A DNA stretch of 64,000 nucleotides from Acidobacteriota bacterium (lineage in GTDB: Bacteria > Acidobacteriota > Blastocatellia > Pyrinomonadales > Pyrinomonadaceae), in NCBI GenBank assembly GCA_016715115.1, contig JADKBM010000013.1, positions 124,001-188,000 of the forward strand. Reading direction: 5' to 3'. The notes under the pieces were generated by a model, which did not search any database, was not told the DNA's origin, and saw only the letters and a list, made by a program, of their open reading frames with translations. How positions within the stretch are numbered: position 1 is the stretch's first letter; each line of letters opens with the position of its first letter. A program made the translations under genes and the position numbers. Below, piece after piece: positions 8,241 through 16,729 of this stretch.

Positions 8241-10235
8241 TCAGATCTTGAATCCGCCGCGGGTCAGCATTGATTCGAAGGTCGTCTTATCGACGGCCTT
8301 GATGTAGGCGTCGCGGGGTTCGACGAGGCCGTTTTGGACGTGCGCGAAGAGCGCGTCGTTGAGCATCACCATTCCGTGGTTCTTGCCGGTTTGCATCGCC
8401 GACGGGATCTGGAAAGTCTTGCCTTCGCGGATCAGGTTCGAGATCGCCGGCGTGACGATCAGAACTTCGAGCGCCGCGACGCGACCGCCGCCTTTTTTCG
8501 GCAGCAGTGTTTGGGCGATAACTCCTTTCAGCGACTCAGACAGCATCACGCGGATCTGCTGCTGGCGGTCGGCCGGGAACTGGTCGATGATGCGGTCGAC
8601 CGTCGAAGCGGCGGTCGTCGTATGCAGCGTTCCAAAGACGAGATGACCCGTTTCGGCGGTCTCGATGGCGATCGAGATCGTTTCGAGATCGCGCATTTCG
8701 CCGACCAGCAGAATATCCGGATCTTCACGCAGGGCGGCCCGCAGCGCATTCTTGAAACTGTCGGTGTGGTTGTGGACCTCGCGCTGGTTGACGAGGCACT
8801 GTTGGTTTTCGTGTACAAACTCGATCGGGTCCTCGATCGTGATGATATGGTCGTCGCGCTGTTTGTTGATGTGATCGACCATCGCGCAAAGGGTCGTCGA
8901 CTTACCCGATCCGGTCGGGCCGGTAACGACGACCAGTCCCTTCGAAAGCTCGCAAAGATTCATTATCGCCGGCGAGAGCCCGAGTTGCTGGGCAGTGAGG
9001 ATCTTGGTCGGAATGATGCGGAACACTCCGCCCATTCCCTTGCGGTCCATAAAGATGTTGGCGCGGAATCGCGCGAGGCCCGGGATTTCGTAGGCAAAGT
9101 CGGTATCGTTTCGCTCCGAGAATTCTTCCTGGTTCTTCGACGGCATTATCGAGGTCAGCAGTTCGCGCGCCGATTCGGATGTGAGCGTCTGTTCGTTTGA
9201 CGGCAGGACCTTCATTTTGCCGTCTTTACGCACCATCGGCGGCATCGAAACGCTCATATGAAGATCGGATGCGCCGATCTCCGACATCGCGTGAAACAAC
9301 GCGTCCATCCGCGCCTTTGCCCGCGGGTTTGCCACTGCCGGTTCGAACGCCGCTTCCGCCGGCTGAAACGAAGGGGCCGGGACGAAATGTTGTTGCGGTA
9401 CGAACTGTTGCGGCGGCGCAAACTGTTGTTGCGGAATAAATTGCTCGGGCGGCGAAGCGAACTGCTGGGGCGCAGACGGCGTGAACGTCGGCGAAAATTC
9501 CTGGGGCATTTGGATTTCCTCGAACTGACTTGGCGAAGTCGGCTGCGATTGATTGAATGTTTGAAATGCCGGCGCGACGTATTCGTTCGATTCAAACTCC
9601 TGGCGTTTCGCGGGCGGTTCGTAAGTCGAACTGCTCGAGAACGTCGTTTGAAACTCCGGATCGTTGACCGGGACAACTTCTATTTCGGGCTGTCCGTTGC
9701 CATAGGATTCGCCGTAGGATGACGTTTCAAATGGCTGCGCATCGGGAATTATCTCGGGCGAGAACTCGGAGGCGGTGAATTCAGAGTTCGCCTCGTATGC
9801 GGCCGCCGCACTCTCGAATTCGTACGCGGGCGGCTGGGTCGGCGTCGAATAGGTTACCTGGATTTCGGGCGTCGACGGCAGTGCGGACGGCGTTTCGAGG
9901 ATGCCTTCGAGGGCCTGTTTTTCGAGCGGTTCATTGATCAACGGGCGAACCGTGACGATAAATCCGGCGGGCGACTTTTTCACGTTAAAGTTGAAGCGGC
10001 CGAGGTTGTGCGGGTGAACGAACTCGATCTCGTTCTGGTTCGGCAACTGCATCTTGACTTCGGTCGGGATCAGCGGAAAGACCATCATACTGATCTGCGT
10101 GCCGAGAAGCGGCGCGTTGCCGACATCGGAATCGCCATTGACCGAAACGAGATACGGATTTCGGTTCGGTTCAAGTTTCAGCTCGTAGCTGCAGGTCGAA
10201 AGCAGGCTTTGAAGATACTCGTGCAACTTTTCCAT
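8241..10235 (-). CDS. PilT-type twitching/secretion ATPase with N-terminal extension
   Basis: 664 aa, against about 350 for classical PilT. Residues about 320-664 are a PilT domain: MSEIGASDLHM start, Walker A GPTGSGKSTT (439-448), acidic Asp box IEDPIEF, Walker B ILLVGEM, and His box GTLHTTTAASTVDRIID. Residues 1-120 form a globular N-domain that I do not recognise. Residues about 130-315 are a Pro/Gln/Glu-rich linker (PQQFVPQQ type repeats). PilT hexamers retract type IV pili. The extension may add a regulatory domain or tether. No other pilus gene is in the window. The stop codon touches the heptamer array. Confidence 0.88.
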   Translation of the reverse strand: MEKLHEYLQSLLSTCSYELKLEPNRNPYLVSVNGDSDVGNAPLLGTQISMMVFPLIPTEVKMQLPNQNEIEFVHPHNLGRFNFNVKKSPAGFIVTVRPLINEPLEKQALEGILETPSALPSTPEIQVTYSTPTQPPAYEFESAAAAYEANSEFTASEFSPEIIPDAQPFETSSYGESYGNGQPEIEVVPVNDPEFQTTFSSSSTYEPPAKRQEFESNEYVAPAFQTFNQSQPTSPSQFEEIQMPQEFSPTFTPSAPQQFASPPEQFIPQQQFAPPQQFVPQQHFVPAPSFQPAEAAFEPAVANPRAKARMDALFHAMSEIGASDLHMSVSMPPMVRKDGKMKVLPSNEQTLTSESARELLTSIMPSKNQEEFSERNDTDFAYEIPGLARFRANIFMDRKGMGGVFRIIPTKILTAQQLGLSPAIMNLCELSKGLVVVTGPTGSGKSTTLCAMVDHINKQRDDHIITIEDPIEFVHENQQCLVNQREVHNHTDSFKNALRAALREDPDILLVGEMRDLETISIAIETAETGHLVFGTLHTTTAASTVDRIIDQFPADRQQQIRVMLSESLKGVIAQTLLPKKGGGRVAALEVLIVTPAISNLIREGKTFQIPSAMQTGKNHGMVMLNDALFAHVQNGLVEPRDAYIKAVDKTTFESMLTRGGFKI

Positions 10236-10943
10236 AGAATTTGCGGAGACGTTTTGATAGAAGCGTGGGGCGACTGAGTCTAGTTAGGATGGCAAAATTC
10301 GCCACAAAGAGAATAACATTCATCAACATTGTTTGTCACCAGTTTTTTGTTCTCGCAATCGGCAGGAAGGAAGATTTGCGATTCTCAATTCTATTTTGAA
10401 TTTGCATTGGGCTTCGTGATTAAAGGGAAATCGGGAAGTGACCGGGGAAGTTTCGATCCGCAGTGTGTGAACAGCGCAATACATTGCGATCGCAAATCGC
10501 AAATTGGGAGCTTTGAAATTCCGGCTTGAAGGAAATCGGCGGCAGTTTAACCACAGATGAACACGGATCGGCGGGATAGGCGCCGAATTGGGCTCAAATT
10601 ATCGTTTTCATCCCGACCCATCCGTGTTCATCTGTGTCAAGAACGGCCTGTAGCATATAAGAAACAAATCGCTTTTCGTACAGAACACAGATTGGCGGGA
10701 TGGGGCGGATTTGTTTCATCCAATGGAGACAGAAGAGGATTTCAAGCAACGCTCAGTTCGAGGCATTCATTCGATCTATCCGTGTTCTGTCAGAAACGGC
10801 GCCCGGATCGCCGTTGACCAGGTTTTTCAAAGCTCCCAAATCGCAAATCTCAAATTGAAAATCGCAAATCTCAGGGCGCCGAAAAGGAAAGGACCGCAAC
10901 ACCTTCCGGCATCGCGGTCTATTTATCGAACAAAACGGCTAAA
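10236..10943. other. 708-bp intergenic region, no gene supported
   Basis: The spacer lies between the pilT-like gene and the LysM gene, both on the minus strand. It contains short GCAAATCGCAAAT repeats (about 10490-10510 and 10833-10875) and two palindromic segments related to CACAGATGAACACGGAT. I see no convincing coding region. The short open frames lack ribosome sites and domain similarity. Confidence 0.7.
10552..10636. repeat. Palindromic element with 17-bp perfect arms
   Basis: CACAGATGAACACGGAT at 10552-10568 is matched by its exact reverse complement at 10620-10636, around a 51-bp centre. A related diverged copy (GAACACAGATTGGCGGG ... ATCCGTGTTCTGT) follows at about 10681-10790. It resembles a REP/MITE-like dispersed intergenic repeat. 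Related ACAGATGAACACGGAT sequences are known to me from many environmental genomes. Confidence 0.8.
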
Positions 10944-11312
10944 CTATTGCGGGATAACCAGTTCTTGTCCCGGAAAGATCTTGTCGGGATCGTTGAGTTT
11001 GTCGCGGTTGGCTTCGAAGATCGCCTGCCACGTGACGCCGTATTTTCCGCCGATCTTGCTCAGGTTGTCGCCCGATTGGACCGTGTAGGTGTTGACTGCG
11101 GCTTCCGGTGCCGAGACGTTGAGGACGAGGTCTCCGGCGCGATAGTCGGGATCGATTCGTCCGTATTCATCCCACAGAGCCTGTTTGGCTTCCGCCGTCG
11201 GTGCCGCGCCCTCGATGTGAAGGACGCCGTCGCCTTCGTTGATGACCATATCAGCAACGCTCAGGCTGCCCGCCAAGTCGATAAGTGATTGATACTTTTC
11301 AGCTAATGACAT
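10944..11312 (-). CDS. BON/LysM domain protein (Kbp/YgaU-like)
   Basis: 122 aa from the ATG at 11312, with GGGAGG upstream. Residues about 5-65 resemble a short BON domain (VINEGDGVLHIEGAAPT), and residues 72-120 are a LysM module (NTYTVQSGDNLSKIGGKYG ... IFPGQELVIP). The order and size match the E. coli potassium-binding protein Kbp (YgaU, 149 aa), although the N-terminus is shorter. No signal peptide is seen, as in Kbp. It lies directly downstream of a BON lipoprotein gene on the same strand (20-bp gap), so the two form an operon. A role in osmotic or envelope stress is inferred. Confidence 0.82.
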   Translation of the reverse strand: MSLAEKYQSLIDLAGSLSVADMVINEGDGVLHIEGAAPTAEAKQALWDEYGRIDPDYRAGDLVLNVSAPEAAVNTYTVQSGDNLSKIGGKYGVTWQAIFEANRDKLNDPDKIFPGQELVIPQ

Positions 11313-11332
11313 ATTAAATTGCCTCCCTAAAA

Positions 11333-11665
11333 CTATTTGCCTTTCGCAAGCTGGTTGTCGATCTTGCCGGGTGCCGCCTCGTTGGCCGCCTGGACGCACT
11401 CGCCGAACTTCGCATCGGAGACCGTTCCCCGGAGAGTCGCTTTCCCGTCCTTCATTTCAACCGTTGCACCGGTGCAGCCTTTGGCTTTCCAAGCGTCTTC
11501 GATCTTCGTCTTCACGGCCGTATCCGTTCCGCTGGACATATTGGCAACCGGCGTCGGTGTGCCCTTGTTGGCATTGGCATTGGCATTGGCGTTGTTGGCC
11601 GCGCCGCCGCCGCAACCGGCGAGAAGCATCGAAGCAAACAAGCTGAGAACAACTAAGAATTTCAT
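11333..11665 (-). CDS. BON domain lipoprotein
   Basis: 110 aa from the ATG at 11665 (GGAGGAATAAAG upstream). A lipoprotein signal peptide ends in LLAGC, giving a lipidated Cys near residue 17. An Asn-Ala repeat (NANANANAN) encoded by a GGCATT hexamer repeat and a TPTP segment form a tether. The rest is a single BON domain (AWKAKGCTGATVEMKDGKATLRGTV), a fold that binds phospholipid or is found in OsmY-type proteins. It is probably anchored in the outer membrane or periplasm, where it would stabilise the envelope. It is co-transcribed with the LysM gene downstream. Confidence 0.85.
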   Translation of the reverse strand: MKFLVVLSLFASMLLAGCGGGAANNANANANANKGTPTPVANMSSGTDTAVKTKIEDAWKAKGCTGATVEMKDGKATLRGTVSDAKFGECVQAANEAAPGKIDNQLAKGK

Positions 11666-11834
11666 TTTCTTTATTCCTCCAAAAACTTTCCTTTTATCTT
11701 TGTTTTCAATCATTTCGCCGAAGCGCATCGCGCGCGGCGGCAAATCTGTTTCCCTGAAATCAAACCGATTTTCGGGATCCTACTATCGTACTTGGGGCTA
11801 GTGAAAACCAGTTTATACTATTTTCAAAAAAATT

Positions 11835-12359
11835 CTAGTCAAATTCCAGCGAAAACACTTCCTCCGCGATTTGACGCGCGACTTCGAATGAGTTTAGTCC
11901 CGATCTCACGACAAAATGCCAATCGGCGAGGCAGTAGAGTTTCTGTCTTTCTTCGAACAGCCGGAACGTTTCAGCCTTGTTCCGCGCGAGCGGCCGGACG
12001 CGTTTTGAGTTGACGATGTTGAGCCAGCAATGATCGAAACTGGTCTCGAGCCAAATCGATGTAAACTTCCGGTCTTTGATCAACCGGCGGTTCGCCGGAA
12101 CGGTCCAGGCGCCGCCGCCAAGCGCAACGATCCGCGCGCCGGATTCTAGGATGGCACCGAGAACTTCAGATTCGATGCGCCGAAATTCGTCGATGCCGTG
12201 CTCGTCGATGATGTTCGCGATCGACTTTCTTTCGCGATCAGCGATCGCCGCGTCGAGGTCGGTCTTGTCGCACCCGAGCATCGACGCCAAATGTCTGGCG
12301 ACGGTAGATTTGCCGACACCCATAAAACCGGTCAGCACGATGCGAATTTCTTCAGCCAT
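11835..12359 (-). CDS. aroK: Shikimate kinase
   Basis: 174 aa from the ATG at 12359 (GGAGAG upstream). The Walker A is GFMGVGKST (11-19), with Asp in DLDAAI, the GG(G) shikimate-binding loop ALGGGAW, and the Arg-rich lid RVRPLARN. It phosphorylates shikimate at O3 in aromatic amino acid synthesis. It lies 29 bp downstream of aroA on the same strand and forms a compact two-gene shikimate-pathway unit. The LID-to-C-terminal part is slightly divergent (LYCLADWHFVV), but all catalytic motifs are seen. Confidence 0.93.
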   Translation of the reverse strand: MAEEIRIVLTGFMGVGKSTVARHLASMLGCDKTDLDAAIADRERKSIANIIDEHGIDEFRRIESEVLGAILESGARIVALGGGAWTVPANRRLIKDRKFTSIWLETSFDHCWLNIVNSKRVRPLARNKAETFRLFEERQKLYCLADWHFVVRSGLNSFEVARQIAEEVFSLEFD

Positions 12360-12388
12360 TTTTGACTCTCCGCGTCCCGCACATCGAA

Positions 12389-13759
12389 TCATCCGCAAAC
12401 GCTTCGAAGCGTCTCAAAGAATTCCGGAAACGAGACCGCCGCGCAATCCGCGCCGTCGATCTCGGTCTCTCCGTCGGCGAAAAGTCCGGCGACGGCAAAG
12501 GCCATCGCGATCCGGTGATCGTCGAAACTGTCGATTCGCGCGCCTCTCAGCTTCGACTTCGCGATCCGGAACCCGTCTTCGAATTCCTCGACGTTCGCGT
12601 TCATCCGACGGAGGTTCTCGACGACCGAGGCAATGCGGTCCGATTCCTTGACGCGAAGCTCGCGCGCGCCGCGAATCTCGATCCCGCTTTCTACCTGCGT
12701 TCCGAACACCGCGAGAATCGGGATCTCATCAATGATGTTGGCGATGATGTCCCCGTCGATCAGGTTCGAGCGCGTGTCGCCCTTCAAATGATTCGCGCCG
12801 CAAACCCGGAGATTTCCGACGGGTTCTCCTGAAAGCTCCGATTCGCCGAACCGCTCGATGTTCGCGCCAAAGCGCTGCAGGACATCGATCACGGCCGTTC
12901 GCGTCGGATTCAGACCGACATTTTCGATCAGAAGCCCGGACCCGGGAAGACAACTCGCTGCGACTAGGAAGAAAGCCGCTGACGACACGTCCGACGGCAC
13001 CCGAAAATCGCGCGCCGACAGTTTCGCATCGCCGGAAATCGATACACGGCCGTCCGGACCGCAAACGACATCGGCGCCGAACCAGCGGAGCATTCGTTCG
13101 GTGTGATCGCGAGTCAGCGCGATTTGGGATTTTCGATTTGGGATCTCGGATTTGATGCCGGAATCGACACAATTCGCGGAATCGATGAAATCCCGCTCCG
13201 CAACCGACGTCGTGCCGGCGGCGTATAGCCCAGCGAGGAGGACACAGGATTTTACCTGTGCGCTGGCGACGGGCATTTTGTAGTCTATCGCCTTGAGCGG
13301 TCGTTTTCCGCGAATCGTCAGCGGCAGACGATTGTCGGCCGAATCGAACGAAGCGCCCATTTGCGTAAGGGGTTCGATGACACGTTTCATCGGGCGTTTT
13401 GAAAGACTCGCGTCGCCGGTCAGCGTCGTTTCAAAGTCCTGGCCGGCAAGGATTCCGGAGATCAGGCGGACAGTCGTTCCGGAGTTGCCGCAGTCGAGCG
13501 GTTCGGCCGACCGCTTCAGCCCGTATTTCCCGACACCTTTGACGCGCACGGTCGAGCCGGCGCGTTCGATGCCGACGCCCAACTGTTCGAAACAGGCGAG
13601 CGTCGAGGCGCAATCGACGCTCGACCCGAAATTCGTGATCGTCGTTTCGCCCTCCGCGATCGACGCGAACATCGCCGCGCGGTGCGAGATCGACTTGTCG
13701 CCGGGAAGCGAGATCGCGCCGATGATAGAATTTGCCGAAGAGACCTTCATATCGTCCAA
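12389..13759 (-). CDS. aroA: 3-phosphoshikimate 1-carboxyvinyltransferase (EPSP synthase)
   Basis: 456 aa, some 25 longer than usual. LPGDKSISHRAA (18-29) and DCGNSGTTVRL (89-99) bind shikimate-3-phosphate and PEP. TRDHTERML (216-224) and the ELRVKESDR motif near residue 378 are present. The extra length is mostly at residues about 190-215, just before TRDHTE. There KSEIPNRKSQIAL is encoded by an ATTTGGGATTTT-type repeat read through in frame. The insertion sits in a loop between the two globular domains and need not abolish function. It is followed by aroK. The start at 13759 or the Met four codons later are both possible. Confidence 0.94.
   Translation of the reverse strand: MDDMKVSSANSIIGAISLPGDKSISHRAAMFASIAEGETTITNFGSSVDCASTLACFEQLGVGIERAGSTVRVKGVGKYGLKRSAEPLDCGNSGTTVRLISGILAGQDFETTLTGDASLSKRPMKRVIEPLTQMGASFDSADNRLPLTIRGKRPLKAIDYKMPVASAQVKSCVLLAGLYAAGTTSVAERDFIDSANCVDSGIKSEIPNRKSQIALTRDHTERMLRWFGADVVCGPDGRVSISGDAKLSARDFRVPSDVSSAAFFLVAASCLPGSGLLIENVGLNPTRTAVIDVLQRFGANIERFGESELSGEPVGNLRVCGANHLKGDTRSNLIDGDIIANIIDEIPILAVFGTQVESGIEIRGARELRVKESDRIASVVENLRRMNANVEEFEDGFRIAKSKLRGARIDSFDDHRIAMAFAVAGLFADGETEIDGADCAAVSFPEFFETLRSVCG
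13121..13154. repeat. Intragenic ATTTGGGATTTT repeat inside aroA
   Basis: GATTTGGGATTTTCGATTTG followed by GGATCTCGGATTTG is of the same family as the intergenic arrays at 25011-25341 and 36170-36274. It lies within the aroA reading frame and encodes residues about 203-213. Confidence 0.85.
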
Positions 13760-13815
13760 TTCGAACTTTCGAACGTCTAACTTAGCAAATAGCGTTCAAG
13801 GGGTAAATCTAGCCA

Positions 13816-14925
13816 ATGAATATTAAGTTGATCGTGATTGTTCTTGCTCTCGCTGTCGGTGCGTTCGGACAGACAAGCCTGACGGTCGGGTCGGGCAGCG
13901 GCGACGGACGATTTCGCGGACAGCAGATCGTTGACGTATGGGCGGATCCGTATCCGGCCGGTCAGATCTTCGACCGCTGGGTCGGCGACACGCACCTTCT
14001 CGCGAGACCCGACGAATGGCACGCGAAGGTCCGAACCGGTACGAAAAATATCAATCTCAATGCGACTTACAGAACGGTTCCGGCGTGGCTGCCGGTCGGT
14101 CCGGAAAACATCGGCTCGACGCAGATGCGTTATTTTTTTCCGGCGAACCCGGTCGGCATCGTCTTTCACTTTCACGGCTCGGGCGGGAGTATGAACGGCC
14201 TTTTCAGTTCAAGCGAGCAAACGATCTTCGCACGCGAACTGGTTGCCGAAGGCTACGCGGTCGTATCGATGAACAGCAGCGACCGTGTCAACGCTCAATG
14301 GAACACGTCACTGCCGCCGAACAATCCCGACGTCATCAATGTCGAGGCCGCGATCGCCAGCTTCATTTCGCGCGGCTTGATCACGAATCAAACGCCGGTC
14401 TTCGCGAGCGGTATTTCGAACGGCGGCGCGTTCGCCCCAAGGGTTTCGCTTTTTCTCGGCTTCCGGGGAACCGCGGTTTACATCGCGACGTCGAACGCGA
14501 CGATAATGCAGAACACAACCGCCGCAACCATCTGGTGCATTATGCAAAACGACTCGACGCTCGCGCCCGGAAGCGTTCAGGAAGCGCTGAATAACTACAA
14601 CGTGCTCCGCGGCCGCGGAATTCGCGCAGAATATAACGTCCTGCGGCCGTCGCCGGTTTTCCCCGAGCGTTTTCGAAGAATTCCCGGCCTCAACACGGCT
14701 GATTCGATCAATATCTACAACGCTTTGAAAAACAACGGTTTTCTCGATTCACGCGATTTGTTGCGGCAAAATCCGATTTCGTCCGGCTGGCAAGCGGTTG
14801 TTCCGGCGCAGTACAACGGAAATCTGCCGGATATCCTGGATCAACTCAAGGTCTGTTTCACCGAACATCAGTTTTTCAGCGATTACAATCGACGGGTGAT
14901 CTCGTTTTTCAATTCAATCCTCTGA
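13816..14925 (+). CDS. Secreted alpha/beta hydrolase, esterase/PHB-depolymerase-like
   Basis: 369 aa. A signal peptide (MNIKLIVIVLALAVGAFGQ) is followed by a 65-residue beta domain (VDVWADPYPAGQIFDRWVGD) resembling the InlB-type bacterial repeat found on secreted hydrolases. The catalytic domain has an oxyanion loop HFHGSGG (118-124) and nucleophile elbow ASGISNGG with Ser201. A late His in TEHQFFSDYN could be the triad histidine. This fits the LpqC/feruloyl esterase/PHB depolymerase superfamily. The true substrate is unknown. The gene stands alone, divergent from aroA (56-bp gap) and convergent with the DUF1003 gene. Confidence 0.8.
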   Translation: MNIKLIVIVLALAVGAFGQTSLTVGSGSGDGRFRGQQIVDVWADPYPAGQIFDRWVGDTHLLARPDEWHAKVRTGTKNINLNATYRTVPAWLPVGPENIGSTQMRYFFPANPVGIVFHFHGSGGSMNGLFSSSEQTIFARELVAEGYAVVSMNSSDRVNAQWNTSLPPNNPDVINVEAAIASFISRGLITNQTPVFASGISNGGAFAPRVSLFLGFRGTAVYIATSNATIMQNTTAATIWCIMQNDSTLAPGSVQEALNNYNVLRGRGIRAEYNVLRPSPVFPERFRRIPGLNTADSINIYNALKNNGFLDSRDLLRQNPISSGWQAVVPAQYNGNLPDILDQLKVCFTEHQFFSDYNRRVISFFNSIL

Positions 14926-14971
14926 GCCGCATCTTCGCAAGCTCGGCCCGATCGCGTGTTCCCGCGGGGCA

Positions 14972-15514
14972 CTACTTCTTTTCTATCAACCGCTGAAGCA
15001 GTTTTATCTGTTCCTGCTGCATCTCGACCAGATCCATCCATTTCGCTTCGCGGATATCGTCGAGCTTTTCGTGAAGATCGCGGATCTCGAGTTCGGCCTT
15101 GAGGTTCACTTCATAATCGTGCGAGGCATCGAGCCGGTCGCGCGCCGCCTGGCGGTTTTGCGACATCATAATGATCGGCGCCTGGACCGCTGCGATCATC
15201 GACAGAAAGAGATTGAGCAGGATATAAGGGTACGGATCGAAGCCGCGGTTCAGAAGAAGGATCGAATTTACAAGGACCCATAAGACGATCGAGCCGCCGA
15301 AGATAACGATGAATGTCCAGGATCCGCCGAATGCGGCGACGCGGTCGGCAATGCGTTCGCCAAAGGTCCGTTCGTCTTCAAATGCCTTTGAAATGTTGCG
15401 ACTGACGTGTTTTTTCGCGACTATCGATTCGATCACGTGTCGCTCGCGCTCTGTCAGTTTCTGCCATTCCCGCCGCATCAATTGTCGTGCCAGTTGTTCA
15501 GCTCTTTCAGTCAT
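14972..15514 (-). CDS. DUF1003 family membrane protein
   Basis: 180 aa. The family signature is clear: FGGSWTFIVIFGGSIVLWVLVN (first transmembrane helix, about 63-84), FDPYPYILLNLFLSMIAA (second helix), then APIIMMSQNRQAARDR and DYEVNLKAELEI. A coiled coil ends the protein (WMDLVEMQQEQIKLLQRL). DUF1003 proteins are two-helix inner-membrane proteins of unknown function. The start was chosen at MTERAEQLARQ, with GAGGAGACC upstream on the minus strand. It is convergent with the secreted hydrolase (46 bp apart) and divergent from the RsbW-like gene. Confidence 0.9.
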   Translation of the reverse strand: MTERAEQLARQLMRREWQKLTERERHVIESIVAKKHVSRNISKAFEDERTFGERIADRVAAFGGSWTFIVIFGGSIVLWVLVNSILLLNRGFDPYPYILLNLFLSMIAAVQAPIIMMSQNRQAARDRLDASHDYEVNLKAELEIRDLHEKLDDIREAKWMDLVEMQQEQIKLLQRLIEKK

Positions 15515-15677
15515 TTCGGGTCTCCTCCCTCAGTTTTGCTTATCGCCTTCAAAGCGCCATCTTTTCAAATCATAGTCCAAGTCGACGACGCGGAAAACGA
15601 GTCTTGACAGATGCCGGCGGAAAAAGGAAACTTAGCATACAGTTTTGTAAGAATCCACGAGCAATTACCGGCACTTA

Positions 15678-16094
15678 GTGAACGAAAAGCAAACGAAGTT
15701 CTCAATTGTCAGCACTATCGAAGCGATCGACGACGCCGTCGTCGAAGCGGTCGCGTTCGCCACCGACGCAGGATTTCCGGACGACGCGTTGTTCGGTATC
15801 GATATGGCCGTTCGCGAGGCTGTCGCCAACGCCGTCAAGCACGGCAACAAGCTGGATGACACGAAATCCGTCGAAATTACGTTAAACAGGATGTCCGACG
15901 GAATTGAAATTCTTATCCGCGACTTTGGCGACGGTTTTGACGTCGGAAAAGTTCCGGATCCGACGAATCCCGAAAATCTGCTCAAGGCGACGGGCCGCGG
16001 GATTCTTTTTATGCATAATTTTGTCGATCAGGTCGATTGGGAGTGTCACGACGCGGGCGGAACGACCGTCCGGATGATAAAAAAACGGGCATAG
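15678..16094 (+). CDS. RsbW-like anti-sigma factor / serine kinase (HATPase)
   Basis: 138 aa with a GTG start at 15678. The N box is EAVANAVKHGN (47-57) with the Mg-binding Asn. The G1 box is DFGDGFD, and a G2-like segment is TGRGILFM. This is the GHKL fold of RsbW/SpoIIAB anti-sigma kinases and needs no receiver or HisKA domain. It would bind a sigma factor and phosphorylate the STAS partner encoded 81 bp downstream. The cognate sigma factor is not in the window. Partner switching may control envelope or stress genes. Confidence 0.87.
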   Translation: MNEKQTKFSIVSTIEAIDDAVVEAVAFATDAGFPDDALFGIDMAVREAVANAVKHGNKLDDTKSVEITLNRMSDGIEILIRDFGDGFDVGKVPDPTNPENLLKATGRGILFMHNFVDQVDWECHDAGGTTVRMIKKRA

Positions 16095-16175
16095 TTTTGT
16101 TTTAATCCGGAATTTTTGGTAAATTTCAAAGACAAATTGCAATCAAACGTCTATTAATTCGAACAGGAGATAAAA

Positions 16176-16523
16176 ATGGCTGAACTTAACATTTCTGAGC
16201 GTCAAGCGGGTGACATCACGATTCTTGATATGGATGGCAAAGTAACCATCGGCGAAGGCAGCGTGGCGCTTCGGACCACGATCCGTCGTTTGCTGGGCGA
16301 GGGCAAAAAGAAGATTCTTTTGAATCTCGGCAGCGTCGGCTATGTCGATTCGAGCGGCATCGGCGAATTGGTTTCGAGCTTCACGGCGGTCAACAAAGAA
16401 GGCGGAAGCCTGAAACTCCTGAACCTGACACAGAAGATTCAAGATCTTTTGGCGATCACCAAGCTTCTGACGGTTTTCGATGTATTCGAAAACGAAGGCG
16501 AAGCGCTTGCGAGTTATAACTAG
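16176..16523 (+). CDS. STAS-domain anti-sigma factor antagonist (RsbV-like)
   Basis: 115 aa single STAS domain. The phospho-acceptor region YVDSSGIGELV has Ser59/Ser60 at the position phosphorylated in SpoIIAA/RsbV. A good ribosome site (AACAGGAG) precedes the ATG. Unphosphorylated STAS protein would bind the RsbW-like kinase encoded just upstream and free its sigma factor. The gene is followed by a clear intrinsic terminator at 16545-16594, so the rsbW-rsbV pair is a complete transcription unit. Confidence 0.9.
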   Translation: MAELNISERQAGDITILDMDGKVTIGEGSVALRTTIRRLLGEGKKKILLNLGSVGYVDSSGIGELVSSFTAVNKEGGSLKLLNLTQKIQDLLAITKLLTVFDVFENEGEALASYN

Positions 16524-16544
16524 ATCGGTTCGAAAAGGATTTCC

Positions 16545-16594
16545 GAAGGGATGAAGGACTACGCTCCGGCGTGTTTTCCTTTATCCCTTTTTTT
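16545..16594 (+). terminator. Intrinsic terminator after the RsbW/RsbV pair
   Basis: AAGGGAT plus AAGGA pair with TCCTT plus ATCCCTT around a GC-containing loop. A run of T follows at 16588-16594. Confidence 0.75.
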
Positions 16595-16729
16595 GAGAGA
16601 CATCCAAAGGCCAACCCGAGGCATCTTTTAGAAGCAGCAAAGGCGCGACGAATAGCGGAGAAACCGTAACCGATTCCCCCGAATCCTCCGTCGTTTTTCG
16701 TGCCCTTTGCTCGAAGTTTTTTTGAGCAA

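Noticed and set aside
10329..10529. Short plus-strand frame in the 10.2-10.9 kb gap
   Set aside because: No start signal, domain or conservation visible.
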